This document shows, piece after piece, positions 6,191-13,990 of a stretch of DNA of 20,332 bases; the first letter of the stretch is position 1, and each line of letters starts with the position of its first letter. The translations under genes were made by a program, and so were the position numbers. Source of the stretch: JBKJUK01 sp046590705 (GTDB lineage: Bacteria; Acidobacteriota; Thermoanaerobaculia; Gp7-AA8); NCBI GenBank assembly GCA_046590705.1, contig JBKJUK010000016.1, positions 1 through 20,332 on the forward strand, written 5' to 3'. The notes beneath the pieces were generated by a model. It made no database searches. It was not told the origin of the DNA and saw only the letters and a list, made by a program, of their open reading frames with translations.

Positions 6191-7305
6191 TGTCGGGAGC
6201 CGAGTTCGTAAGAGAGTCTATCCGTGACATGTCCGCGTACACGCTGGAGAAGCGGAGCGCAGAGATCAAGCTGGATCAGAACGAGAGTCCGTATGATCTG
6301 CCGCTCGAACTAAAGCAGATCGTCTTTGACCGGCTGGCGAAGCGTGACTGGAACCGCTACCCGGACTTCGAGCTGGTGAGGCTCCGCAATGCCATCGCTG
6401 AGAGTCATGGATTGGCGCTCGAGAACGTACTCGTCGGAAATGGATCGAACGAACTGATTCTGGCTTCACTCACGACGTTTGTGGCGCCCGGGCAGCGCGT
6501 GATCTTCCCGGTACCGACCTTCGCGCTGTACGAAAAGATCGTGACCATCATGGGTGGCATACCTGTACCCGTCCGATTCGATCCGGCCACCGGATGCTTA
6601 CCAGTGACGGAGATGCTTGCGGCCGCTGCCTCCACCGACGAGCCGTGCGTGCTGGTGGTCTGCTCGCCGAACAATCCGACCGGTGGTTCGCTGCGTGAAG
6701 GAGAACTGGAGCTGCTTCTGGCCAGTGGTCACCTCGTGCTCTTCGATCGAGCCTACGGTGATTTCACGAGTGAGGCGTTCCCTGCACTGCGCGAGAATCT
6801 GATCACCTTCTCCACCTTCTCGAAAGCGTGGGGTCTGGCAGGGCTGCGGATCGGCTGGCTGGCGGCCACTGAAGCGAATTGCCGCGAGGTTCGAAAGGTC
6901 AAGCTTCCTTACAACCTCAACTCCTTCAGCGAGGAAGTTGCAGTCGTCGCACTCGAGCACATCGCTCTGAAACAGCAGCGCGTCGCGGAAGCCGTGAGCG
7001 AGAGGAAACGTATGCTGGCCGCGATGCGTTCGATACCGGGCGTTAAGCCGTACCCGAGCGAGTCGAATTTCATTTCCTTTGAGACCGCACTCACTCCGAA
7101 AGAAGTTTTCTCGAGTCTCTACGCCCGCGGTCTGTTGATCCGCGACATTTCTTCATACGTCGGTATGCAGTCTTCGTTGCGGGTATCAGTTGGAAAGCCG
7201 GAGGAGAACGATCGATTTCTGATCGAACTCCAGAATGTGCACGCGCAATCAGCCAGCGAGGCTCAGGGTGTACGCACGAAGATAACACCAGGGAGTCAGG
7301 TGTAG
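6190..7305 (+). CDS. hisC: Histidinol-phosphate aminotransferase
   Basis: This class I/II PLP-dependent aminotransferase of 371 residues converts imidazole-acetol phosphate and glutamate to histidinol phosphate. Visible motifs are LDQNESPYDLP near the N-terminus, GNGSNELI near 83-90, SPNNPTGG near 159-166, and the PLP lysine K212 in STFSKAWGLAGLRIGW. Relatives can also act on aromatic keto acids, so a side role in Phe/Tyr synthesis is possible. The ATG overlaps the hisD stop. The last 20 residues (from about NVHAQSASEAQG on) look like an added tail. The stop TAG lies inside the palindromic repeat that begins at 7302, so the repeat seems to have set the present C-terminus. Confidence 0.95.
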   Translation: MSGAEFVRESIRDMSAYTLEKRSAEIKLDQNESPYDLPLELKQIVFDRLAKRDWNRYPDFELVRLRNAIAESHGLALENVLVGNGSNELILASLTTFVAPGQRVIFPVPTFALYEKIVTIMGGIPVPVRFDPATGCLPVTEMLAAAASTDEPCVLVVCSPNNPTGGSLREGELELLLASGHLVLFDRAYGDFTSEAFPALRENLITFSTFSKAWGLAGLRIGWLAATEANCREVRKVKLPYNLNSFSEEVAVVALEHIALKQQRVAEAVSERKRMLAAMRSIPGVKPYPSESNFISFETALTPKEVFSSLYARGLLIRDISSYVGMQSSLRVSVGKPEENDRFLIELQNVHAQSASEAQGVRTKITPGSQV

Positions 7306-7383
7306 GGGCGCGTTGCGCGCGCCCGCTCTCCGGTCTGTATTTTGAGTGCACCAGAGAGCGGGCGAGCGCAGCTCGCCCCTACG
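7302..7383. repeat. Palindromic intergenic repeat, copy A (hisC-hisB gap)
   Basis: GTAGGGGCG at 7302-7310 is mirrored by CGCCCCTAC at 7374-7382. Inside, GCGCCCGCTCTC and GAGAGCGGGCG form a second pair, so nearly the whole 82 bp folds into one large hairpin. The left edge overlaps the hisC stop codon (TAG, 7303-7305). The same element is found complete at 10380-10463 and as a half at 8168-8200. It is probably a non-autonomous palindromic repeat inserted between genes. Confidence 0.85.
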
Positions 7384-7431
7384 CAAATCCTTGTTAAATT
7401 ACTTTACGACCTTAGATCAGGGAGTCGAACG

Positions 7432-8028
7432 ATGAGTCAGAACCGCACTGCCACCACTTCGCGCACCACGAAAGAAACGAACATCTCCATCACTCTCGAT
7501 CTCGACGGAACGGGCGCGGGAGATATTCAGACACCCGTAGGTTTCCTCTCGCACATGCTCGAGGTGATCGCCAAACATGGGAAAGTCGATCTTCAGGTGC
7601 GCGCCACCGGCGACGTCGAAATCGACTATCACCATACCGTCGAGGACGTGGCCCTGGTGCTGGGGGAAAGCGTCGAGAAAGCGCTCGGCGACAAGAAAGG
7701 CATCCGCCGGTTCGGCCATGCCTACTGCCCACTCGACGAATCGCTGGCGCGTGTGGTCATCGATTTCTCAGGGCGCCCGTTCTTCGTCTTCGATGTTCCG
7801 CTCGATCGGGACATGCTTCTGATTCACAAGGATTTCCCCTTCGCGCTCATTGAGGAATTCTTCAAGTCGTTCGCCAACAAGTGTCAGTGCAACATTCACA
7901 TCGATCTCATTCGCGGACGCAATGGTCACCATGCAGCCGAGGCCATTTTCAAGGCTTTCTCGATCGCCTTGCGACAGGCCAAGGAAGTGATCGGTGTTGA
8001 CATCCCGAGTACCAAGGGTTCGATCTGA
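7432..8028 (+). CDS. hisB: Imidazoleglycerol-phosphate dehydratase, monofunctional
   Basis: HisB dehydrates imidazoleglycerol phosphate to imidazole-acetol phosphate with bound manganese. The 198 residues contain the metal-ligand motifs of both duplicated halves: GFLSHMLE (38-44) and HHTVEDVALVLG (67-78), then FSGRPFF and GHHAAEAIFKAF (165-176). There is no N-terminal HAD phosphatase domain, so unlike enteric HisB it does not cover the histidinol-phosphatase step. The start is ATG 7432 with AGGGAG at 7419-7424. In-frame codons further up run back into the palindromic repeat and are not credible. Gaps of 126 and 193 nt on either side, filled by repeats, break the usual close packing. Confidence 0.96.
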   Translation: MSQNRTATTSRTTKETNISITLDLDGTGAGDIQTPVGFLSHMLEVIAKHGKVDLQVRATGDVEIDYHHTVEDVALVLGESVEKALGDKKGIRRFGHAYCPLDESLARVVIDFSGRPFFVFDVPLDRDMLLIHKDFPFALIEEFFKSFANKCQCNIHIDLIRGRNGHHAAEAIFKAFSIALRQAKEVIGVDIPSTKGSI

Positions 8029-8091
8029 AGTCGTAGAAACTCGCTGAGGAAAAGATGCTGATGGCGCGCAATGAGGGTTGGAGAGGGATGT

Positions 8092-8118
8092 CGCAGGACG
8101 TATCAGGTGCGTCCTGCG
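8092..8118 (+). other. Perfect 9-bp inverted repeat in the hisB-hisH gap
   Basis: CGCAGGACG (8092-8100) and CGTCCTGCG (8110-8118) flank a 9-nt loop. There is no T-run after it, so it is not a standard intrinsic terminator. It could slow polymerase, protect or process the transcript, or belong to a repeat. No second copy was found in the window. Confidence 0.5.
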
Positions 8119-8167
8119 CCGAGATTCTGTCGACCTCGGACAATTCCTTCGGCGCGTTCGTTCGGAC

Positions 8168-8200
8168 GGGGGAGCGGGCGCGTGCAACGCGCCCCTACGC
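8168..8200. repeat. Palindromic intergenic repeat, half copy (hisB-hisH gap)
   Basis: This matches the right-hand part of the elements at 7302-7383 and 10380-10463, including the GCCCCTACG end. On its own it folds perfectly: GGGCGCGT (8176-8183) pairs with ACGCGCCC (8187-8194) around a 3-nt loop. The matching left arm is missing or too diverged to see. Confidence 0.75.
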
Positions 8201-8221
8201 CGGGATCATCAGGAGTCACAG

Positions 8222-8824
8222 TTGAATCGCGTTGTGCTTGTCGACTCGCCGGTGGCGAATGTTGCCAACATCGCCCGTGCACTGCGTGCGGTTGGTGCCG
8301 AAGTTGTTTTGTCGGCCGATCCGGATCAGATCGCGGAGGCAGAGCGAGTCGTGCTGCCTGGCGTTGGTAGTTTCGTTGCGGCCATGAAGTGGCTGCGTGA
8401 GAGTGGCGTAGCTCCCGCGCTTTCGCGTGTCGTGGAGCGTGGTGTTCCTCTGCTCGGAATCTGCGTTGGTCATCAGGCGCTCTTCGAGAGTTCAGAGGAG
8501 ATGGGAAGCACCCCTGGACTCGGCTTGTTGAAAGGCACGATCAACCGGTTCGCCACGAAACTGCCGGTCCCGCAGATTGGGTGGAATCGGGTCGTGTTCG
8601 GTTCGCCGCGACTCTTCGAAGGCGTCCCTTCCGGTACACCGTTTTACTTCGTGAACTCGTACCGGGCCAGCGGTGTGACGTCCGAGGCTGCGCGATCTGA
8701 GTACGGCGGCAGCTTTACGGCAGCCGCGGAACAGGGAAGCGTCTTCGGCCTGCAGTTTCATCCCGAGAAATCGTCCTTGGCCGGACTCAGGGTGCTTCGC
8801 AATTTCGTGGAGCTTCGAGCATGA
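8222..8824 (+). CDS. hisH: Imidazole glycerol phosphate synthase, glutaminase subunit
   Basis: HisH is a class I glutamine amidotransferase that feeds ammonia to HisF. The start chosen is TTG 8222, six bases after AGGAG (8211-8215), giving 200 residues, the usual length. Starts further up would add repeat-encoded sequence. The triad is C81 in GICVGHQ, H180 and E182 in FHPEKS. The nucleophile motif is GICVGHQ rather than the commoner GICLGMQ. PGVGSF near 46-51 and FVNSY near 143-147 are further HisH marks. The end overlaps the hisA-hisF fusion by ATGA, placing the glutaminase next to its synthase partner. Confidence 0.95.
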   Translation: MNRVVLVDSPVANVANIARALRAVGAEVVLSADPDQIAEAERVVLPGVGSFVAAMKWLRESGVAPALSRVVERGVPLLGICVGHQALFESSEEMGSTPGLGLLKGTINRFATKLPVPQIGWNRVVFGSPRLFEGVPSGTPFYFVNSYRASGVTSEAARSEYGGSFTAAAEQGSVFGLQFHPEKSSLAGLRVLRNFVELRA

Positions 8825-10308
8825 ACACGAAGTTCCGCGTGATCCCATCCATCGATCTGTTGCGAGGACAGGTAGTCCGTTTGACTCACGGCGCCTTCGA
8901 TTCCGCAATACAGTACGGCGATCCAATTTCAATCGCCAGTGCATGGAAGGCGCAGCCTGACACTCCACTGCATGTGGTGGATTTGGAGGGATCGCGCACG
9001 GGTAAACCGATCGAACTGGCTAATGTTCGGAGACTCGTGGAACTCGGATTTGATGTGCAGGTCGGTGGCGGTATCCGTAGCGTGAGCGACGCCAGCCTCT
9101 GGTTCGAGGCCGGTGCTTCGAAGATCGTGGTCGGTACCGTCGCGGCCGATTCACCTGAACTGTTCGGGGAACTCGTACACTCGTTCGGCGCGGAGCGCAT
9201 CATTGGCGCGATCGATCTGCGTGACGGCGTAGTCAGAGTGAAGGGATGGGAGAGCGCTTCATCGAGCTCTCTCGAAGCAATACTCGCGCGAATGGAGAGC
9301 CTCGGCGTCGGCGAACTGCTGGTCACCGATATCTCGACCGACGGAACGATGCAGGGTCCATCTTTTGATCTCTACCGGAGACTTGCGAATCTCACCTCCG
9401 CGAAAATCATCGCCTCCGGTGGAGTGGGCAGCATCACTGATCTCACATCGCTCGCCCGAATCGGCAATCTCAGTGGAGCCGTAATCGGCAAAGCGCTTCA
9501 CGAGGGCCGCATCAACTACCAGGAAGCGCAGGAGTTCGTAGACACGGCGTCAACCATTCCGGAGCGCGTTATTCCCTGTCTCGACGTGCGCAACGGTCGA
9601 GTCGTGAAGGGCGTCCGTTTCGAATCGATCCGCGACGCAGGAGATCCTGTTGAATGCGCGATTCGCTACGAACTCGAAGGCGCGGATGAACTGATCGTCC
9701 TCGATATCTCGGCCACGCAGGAGGAGCGGGCCACCTCGCTGGAGATCATTCACAGGATCTCGGAATCATTATTCATTCCGCTGACGGTCGGCGGCGGAGT
9801 TCGCTCCGTGGAAGATTTTCGCCAACTCCTTCGCGCCGGCGCAGACCGCGTGGCCATCAACACCGCCGCGATCGTCGATCCCTCTCTGCTGAGCGCCGTG
9901 GCCAACGAGTTCGGCGTGCAGGCAGTGGTGCTGGCCTGCGATGCGCGCATGGAAGATGGTGTCTTCCGTGTCGTGGCCCGCGCAGGATCTCAGTCCGTTC
10001 CACTGGAAGCAGGCGAGTGGTGCGCGCGTGCCGAGTCGCTCGGCGCTGGCGAGATTCTGCTCACCTCCATCGATCGCGACGGAACCGGTGAGGGCTTCGA
10101 TATCCCCATGCTCCGGGAAGTGACTCGTCGTCTGAAGATCGGCGTAATTGCATCGGGTGGTGCAGGTAAACTCGAACACTTCACCGAAGCCATTGAACGA
10201 GGTGGTGCGCGAGCCGTACTTGCAGCCTCGCTGTTTCACGATCGAAAACTTTCCATCGGCGAGGTCAAGGCGTCGCTGGCGGAGAAAGGAATTCCGGTGC
10301 GAGCATGA
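8821..10308 (+). CDS. hisAF: HisA-HisF fusion: ProFAR isomerase plus IGP synthase cyclase
   Basis: One 495-residue frame carries two complete (beta-alpha)8 barrels. Residues 1-238 are HisA (ProFAR to PRFAR): D12 in IPSIDLL, GGGIRS, D132 in GAIDLRDG and TDGTMQGP. Residues from about 245 to 495 are HisF (PRFAR plus ammonia to IGP and AICAR): IPCLDVRNGRVVKG with D255, GGGVRS, D374 in ACDAR, TSIDRDGTGEG with D420, and ASGGAGKLEH. The three HisF aspartates keep the exact spacing of D11, D130 and D176 of the Thermotoga enzyme. The joint is only about 5-8 residues and has no ATG, GTG or TTG that could restart translation. HisA makes the substrate of HisF, so the fusion links consecutive steps. It follows hisH with an ATGA overlap. 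Both halves look fully active. Confidence 0.94.
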   Translation: MNTKFRVIPSIDLLRGQVVRLTHGAFDSAIQYGDPISIASAWKAQPDTPLHVVDLEGSRTGKPIELANVRRLVELGFDVQVGGGIRSVSDASLWFEAGASKIVVGTVAADSPELFGELVHSFGAERIIGAIDLRDGVVRVKGWESASSSSLEAILARMESLGVGELLVTDISTDGTMQGPSFDLYRRLANLTSAKIIASGGVGSITDLTSLARIGNLSGAVIGKALHEGRINYQEAQEFVDTASTIPERVIPCLDVRNGRVVKGVRFESIRDAGDPVECAIRYELEGADELIVLDISATQEERATSLEIIHRISESLFIPLTVGGGVRSVEDFRQLLRAGADRVAINTAAIVDPSLLSAVANEFGVQAVVLACDARMEDGVFRVVARAGSQSVPLEAGEWCARAESLGAGEILLTSIDRDGTGEGFDIPMLREVTRRLKIGVIASGGAGKLEHFTEAIERGGARAVLAASLFHDRKLSIGEVKASLAEKGIPVRA

Positions 10309-10318
10309 AGGGAGAAGC

Positions 10319-10348
10319 GGGCCGGGGGCCGGGGTCAGGGGGCCGGAG
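10319..10348. repeat. GC-rich repeat in the hisAF-hisS gap
   Basis: This is a run of GGGCC/GGCCGG units just after the hisAF stop. Its reverse complement closely matches 16442-16473 in the trpC-trpF gap, so the two are inverted copies of one element or the same kind of low-complexity repeat. Confidence 0.55.
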
Positions 10349-10379
10349 TAGTAGCGCGACGGGTTGCCGCTGGACCTGT

Positions 10380-10463
10380 GTAGGGGCGCGTTGCGCGCGC
10401 CCGCTCTCCGGTGCATCTCGCGAACACCGACGGGGGAGCGGGCGAACGCAGTTCGCCCCTACG
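10380..10463. repeat. Palindromic intergenic repeat, copy B (hisAF-hisS gap)
   Basis: GTAGGGGCG at 10380-10388 is mirrored by CGCCCCTAC at 10454-10462. The left 30 bases are essentially identical to copy A at 7302, and the right arm is very similar. The loop differs in sequence and length. It sits in the 226-nt hisAF-hisS gap and folds into a long hairpin. Confidence 0.85.
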
Positions 10464-10534
10464 ACCGAGCGCTCGCTGACACAGACGGACAACGACAAAA
10501 TGCAACCAGGATCACGCCAGAAGGCAGAACAGAA

Positions 10535-11830
10535 ATGACCAGACATGCTGCACTACCAGGCTTCCGCGATTTCTTTCCGGAAGATCTGGCCAGAAAGAAG
10601 CAGATTTTCGCGGCATGGAAAGATGTCGCTCGCCGCTATGGCTTCGAAGAATATGACGGGCCACCACTCGAGAGTCTCGAACTCTACATAGAAAAGTCCG
10701 GCCCCGAGATCGTCGGGCAGCTGTTCAACTTCACCGACAAAGGTGGTCGCGAAGTCGCCCTGCGTCCCGAGATGACCCCGACACTGGTGCGCATGCTTGG
10801 CACGAAGATCAAAGGTCTGCCTCGCCCGGTCCGATGGTTCTCGACGCCGCAGCTGTTCCGCTATGAGAAGCAGCAGCGTGGTCGCCTCCGCGAACACTTT
10901 CAGCTGAACATGGACATCATCGGCGACGACTCCATCCTCGCCGACGCAGATCTTCTCGCTGCCGCACTCGACGTACAGAAGTCGCTCGGTCTCACCTCCC
11001 GTGACGTTGTGGCAAGAGTCTCTGATCGTCGGCTCCTCCAGGAAACCTTGCTGTCGTTTGGTCTCGACGAAGAGAAACTTCCGATCGCCTACAACGTGAT
11101 CGACAAGGTTGAACGCGACCCGCGGGAGTTGTGTGTGAAGCGTCTGATGGAGATCGGCCTCGACGAGAAGCGATCCGCAGCCGCTCTCGACATGACCACA
11201 CTGTCCATTAACGAATTCGCGGCCCTGTACGGATCGAACGAGCGCATCGGCGTAGCCCTCAATCGCTTGACCACCTATCTGAAAGCTGTCGAGAATCTGG
11301 GCTTCGGTGAATGGGTGCAGTTCGATCTGCGGATCGTTCGCGGACTGGCCTACTACACCGGCATCGTCTTCGAACTATTCGATCGGCGGGGTGAGTTGCG
11401 CGCCATTTGCGGTGGAGGACGGTACGACAAACTCTTTGCCAGTCTCACCGGAATCGACATTCCCGCACTCGGATTCGGCATGGGTGACGTCGTCCTCGGA
11501 GAGTTACTCAAGGATCGGAATCTCGTGAAGGTCAGGCCTCGGACGGTAGACGTCTACGTCGTGGCGGCGGAGGAATCGACTGTCGAACTCGCCATGCGAA
11601 TCGCCGGTTCCCTCAGGCATGCTGGCAAATCGGTAATCTTTCCGTATAAACAGACCGGGGTCGGAAAGGGGCTGAAGGCTGCCGTTGCGGCCGGCGCTCT
11701 CGAGGCCATCATCGTCGGAAGCGCTGAAGTGAAGAGCGGCAAGGTGGTCGTGAAAGATCTCTACGCATCCACCGAGGGTCTGGTGCCGATCGCCGATCTG
11801 CTGCTCGAGGGAGATGACGTTGCCCGCTGA
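10535..11830 (+). CDS. hisS: Histidyl-tRNA synthetase
   Basis: This class II synthetase of 431 residues charges tRNA-His with histidine and ATP. Motif 1 is in the N-terminal 100 residues (RPEMTPTLVRML). Motif 2 is LFRYEKQQRGRLREHFQ. The histidine-binding motif is IVRGLAYYTGIVFELFD. Motif 3 is ALGFGMG. The C-terminal 100 residues, from RPRTVDVYVVAAEE, form the anticodon-binding domain, which HisZ lacks. The start is ATG 10535 with AGAAGG 10 nt upstream; earlier in-frame codons would encode repeat DNA. The gene sits inside the his operon, so it falls under the same attenuator that senses charged tRNA-His. Its end overlaps hisIE by 17 nt. Confidence 0.95.
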   Translation: MTRHAALPGFRDFFPEDLARKKQIFAAWKDVARRYGFEEYDGPPLESLELYIEKSGPEIVGQLFNFTDKGGREVALRPEMTPTLVRMLGTKIKGLPRPVRWFSTPQLFRYEKQQRGRLREHFQLNMDIIGDDSILADADLLAAALDVQKSLGLTSRDVVARVSDRRLLQETLLSFGLDEEKLPIAYNVIDKVERDPRELCVKRLMEIGLDEKRSAAALDMTTLSINEFAALYGSNERIGVALNRLTTYLKAVENLGFGEWVQFDLRIVRGLAYYTGIVFELFDRRGELRAICGGGRYDKLFASLTGIDIPALGFGMGDVVLGELLKDRNLVKVRPRTVDVYVVAAEESTVELAMRIAGSLRHAGKSVIFPYKQTGVGKGLKAAVAAGALEAIIVGSAEVKSGKVVVKDLYASTEGLVPIADLLLEGDDVAR

Positions 11831-12482
11831 GGCTGATTTCAGAGTCACTGCTCCTGCGCTCGAGACGCTCACCTTCGATGCTGCGGGACTCATTCCTGCT
11901 GTGATCACCAGTGCTTCGTCAGGCAGAGTCCTGATGGTCGCGTGGATGAATGAAGCCTCTTACCTGAAAACTCTGGAGACAGCCGAGACCTGGTTCTGGA
12001 GCAGGAGCCGCAGTGAACTCTGGAACAAAGGCGCGACCTCCGGGAACCGGCAGCAGGTGAAAGCCATCAGCGTCGATTGCGACCGGGACACCCTTCTGAT
12101 CGCCGTCGATCCAAGCGGACCGTCCTGTCATACAGGAGCCGAATCCTGCTTCGGCGAGACCACTCAATCTGTTGAGGGACTTCGCTCGCTGGAGACCTTG
12201 CATGCACTCCTGAAGGATCGGCGCGCTCAAATGCCGGAAGGAAGTTACTCCACTTATCTCTTCAATGCAGGCCGTGACAAGATTCTGAAGAAAGTCGGCG
12301 AAGAAGCGACTGAGGTGGTCATCGCTGCCAAAGGCACCGACCCTGAGCGGCTGGTCTCGGAAGTGGCGGACCTCCTGTATCACCTGTCCGTTCTGCTGGT
12401 GGACGCTGATATCTCGCTCGAGAGCGTGGACGAGGAACTCAGAAAACGAAGTTCCGGCAAGGGTGTCGAGGAGAAGCATTGA
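11814..12482 (+). CDS. hisIE: Phosphoribosyl-AMP cyclohydrolase / phosphoribosyl-ATP pyrophosphatase
   Basis: HisIE carries out the second and third histidine steps. The HisI part (residues 1-125) has VAWMNEASY, SRSRSELWNKGATSGN and the metal cysteines C89, C105 and C112 (VDCDRD, CHTGAESCF). The HisE part (about 130-222) has GSYSTYLF, KKVGEEATEVVIAAK and EVADLLYHLSVLL. The ATG at 11814 abuts AGGGAG with no spacing. TTG at 11820, two codons on and six bases from AGGGAG, may be the true start and would shorten the overlap with hisS to 11 nt. The end overlaps trpE, so the his and trp blocks are translationally coupled. Confidence 0.96.
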   Translation: MTLPAEADFRVTAPALETLTFDAAGLIPAVITSASSGRVLMVAWMNEASYLKTLETAETWFWSRSRSELWNKGATSGNRQQVKAISVDCDRDTLLIAVDPSGPSCHTGAESCFGETTQSVEGLRSLETLHALLKDRRAQMPEGSYSTYLFNAGRDKILKKVGEEATEVVIAAKGTDPERLVSEVADLLYHLSVLLVDADISLESVDEELRKRSSGKGVEEKH

Positions 12483-13990
12483 GCGGCAAAACCCTGACTA
12501 TCGATGCAGCTACGCTCGGAAATCTTCGTTCGCAGTATGACGTGATTCCGATCGTGAGGGAGCTCAGCGCCGACACACTGACGCCGGTCGCTGCGTTCGC
12601 CGCTTTGTCATCCCTTTCGGAAGAAGCGTTTCTTTTCGAGAGCGTCGAGCAGGGAGTGAGCGTCGGCAGATATTCGTTTATCGGAATCGCACCGCGACGA
12701 ACTCTGACCTTCGATTCGTCGACTACGAATCCAATCGAGGTCCTTCGATCGGAGTTGATCCCGCTGCGCGTTCATGACGAATCGTCCCTGCCACCATTTT
12801 TCGGCGGAGCGGTCGCCTATTTCACCTACGCCGTCGCCGGCTGGAGTGAACAGCTTCCCGATCGTCATCCCGATGACAACTCACCTGTGGCCAAACTGCT
12901 CTTCTTCGATCACGTCGTGGCCTTCGATCACGTGATGCAGCGACTGATGCTGGTGTCGAATATTTTTGCGAGCGACGCCCGCTCCGACGCAGACCTTCTC
13001 GCGGCCGCTCATGCCAGGCTCGATGAGATCACCGCTTCACTCCGAGGCGCGCAGATCGATCTGCTGCGCCTTGATGAAGAGGCAGACACGAACTTCGAGG
13101 CCAGCTGCAGCCGCGAAGAGTTCGTGTCCATCGTGGCTCGTGCGAAAGAAGAGATCGCTGCCGGTGAAGTCTTTCAGATCGTGCTCTCGCAGTCGTGGTC
13201 AACTCCCTATCCATCCGCGCAGGCACTGACTCTGTACCGCGCACTGCGAAGAGTGAACCCTTCCCCATATATGTTTCTGCTCCGCACCGCCGAGTGCACC
13301 CTGGTCGGGGCCAGCCCGGAGATGTTGGTCCGGGTGCAGGATCAGCGCGCGGAGACGAGACCGATCGCCGGCACACGACCCCGCGGAAAAACTGCCAGCG
13401 AAGACACTCGTCTCGCTGAGGAATTGCTTGCCGATCCTAAAGAGAACGCAGAGCACCTGATGCTGGTCGACCTCGGGAGAAACGATGTCGGCAGAGTGTG
13501 CCGCGCCGGTTCAGTCGAGGTGACCGAATTTCGGCAGGTCGAGCGCTACAGCCATGTCATGCATCTGGTCAGTCATGTCACGGGCGTGCTGCGTGGAGAG
13601 ATGACCCCCGTCGATCTTTTCCTGAGTTGCTTCCCTGCCGGCACGGTGAGCGGCGCGCCGAAAATCCGAGCCATGGAGCTGATTGACGAACTGGAGTTTT
13701 CTCGTCGAGGTGCGTATGCGGGCGCGGTCGCCTACATCGGCTTCTCCGGGAATCTCGATTCCTGCATCTCGATTCGTACGATCGTGCTCAAGGATGGGAA
13801 AGCCATCGTGCAGGCCGGTGCGGGGATCGTTCATGACTCGAATCCTGAGACGGAATTCGAAGAGACCCTCAGCAAATCTGCAGCACTGAAGAAAGCCATC
13901 AGAATTGCACGCGGCGCGACGGCGCGTGATGACCATCCCGGCTCCAATGGCGCACTCGGCTCCAGCGATGCTGTTCTGGCGGCCCGATGA
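12479..13990 (+). CDS. trpE: Anthranilate synthase component I
   Basis: TrpE converts chorismate and ammonia or glutamine to anthranilate with TrpG. The 503 residues include the tryptophan-binding ESVEQG...GRYSFIG motif near 54-68, NPSPYMFLL, GASPEMLVRV, RPIAGTRPRG, AEHLMLVDLGRNDVGRV, FPAGTVSGAPKIRAMELI and the C-terminal GAGIVHDSNPETEFEE. It matches anthranilate rather than aminodeoxychorismate synthase. The start is TTG 12479, which overlaps the hisIE stop, with AGGAGA (12469-12474) in front. No leader, terminator or gap separates it from the his genes, so Trp control must come from the operon leader or from feedback on this enzyme. It overlaps trpG by ATGA. Confidence 0.96.
   Translation: MSGKTLTIDAATLGNLRSQYDVIPIVRELSADTLTPVAAFAALSSLSEEAFLFESVEQGVSVGRYSFIGIAPRRTLTFDSSTTNPIEVLRSELIPLRVHDESSLPPFFGGAVAYFTYAVAGWSEQLPDRHPDDNSPVAKLLFFDHVVAFDHVMQRLMLVSNIFASDARSDADLLAAAHARLDEITASLRGAQIDLLRLDEEADTNFEASCSREEFVSIVARAKEEIAAGEVFQIVLSQSWSTPYPSAQALTLYRALRRVNPSPYMFLLRTAECTLVGASPEMLVRVQDQRAETRPIAGTRPRGKTASEDTRLAEELLADPKENAEHLMLVDLGRNDVGRVCRAGSVEVTEFRQVERYSHVMHLVSHVTGVLRGEMTPVDLFLSCFPAGTVSGAPKIRAMELIDELEFSRRGAYAGAVAYIGFSGNLDSCISIRTIVLKDGKAIVQAGAGIVHDSNPETEFEETLSKSAALKKAIRIARGATARDDHPGSNGALGSSDAVLAAR

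Noticed and set aside
7391..7418. Internal promoter before hisB (TTGTTA ... TAGATC)
   Set aside because: The stretch is AT-richer than its surroundings, but the -10 match is poor and the spacing (16 bp) is not enough by itself to call it.
8078..8221. N-terminal extension of HisH from an upstream ATG
   Set aside because: The added 48 residues are encoded by the intergenic inverted repeat and the half palindromic element. TTG 8222 has AGGAG at good spacing and gives the usual HisH length.
10364..10534. N-terminal extension of HisS
   Set aside because: It crosses palindromic copy B. The conserved protein begins at ATG 10535.
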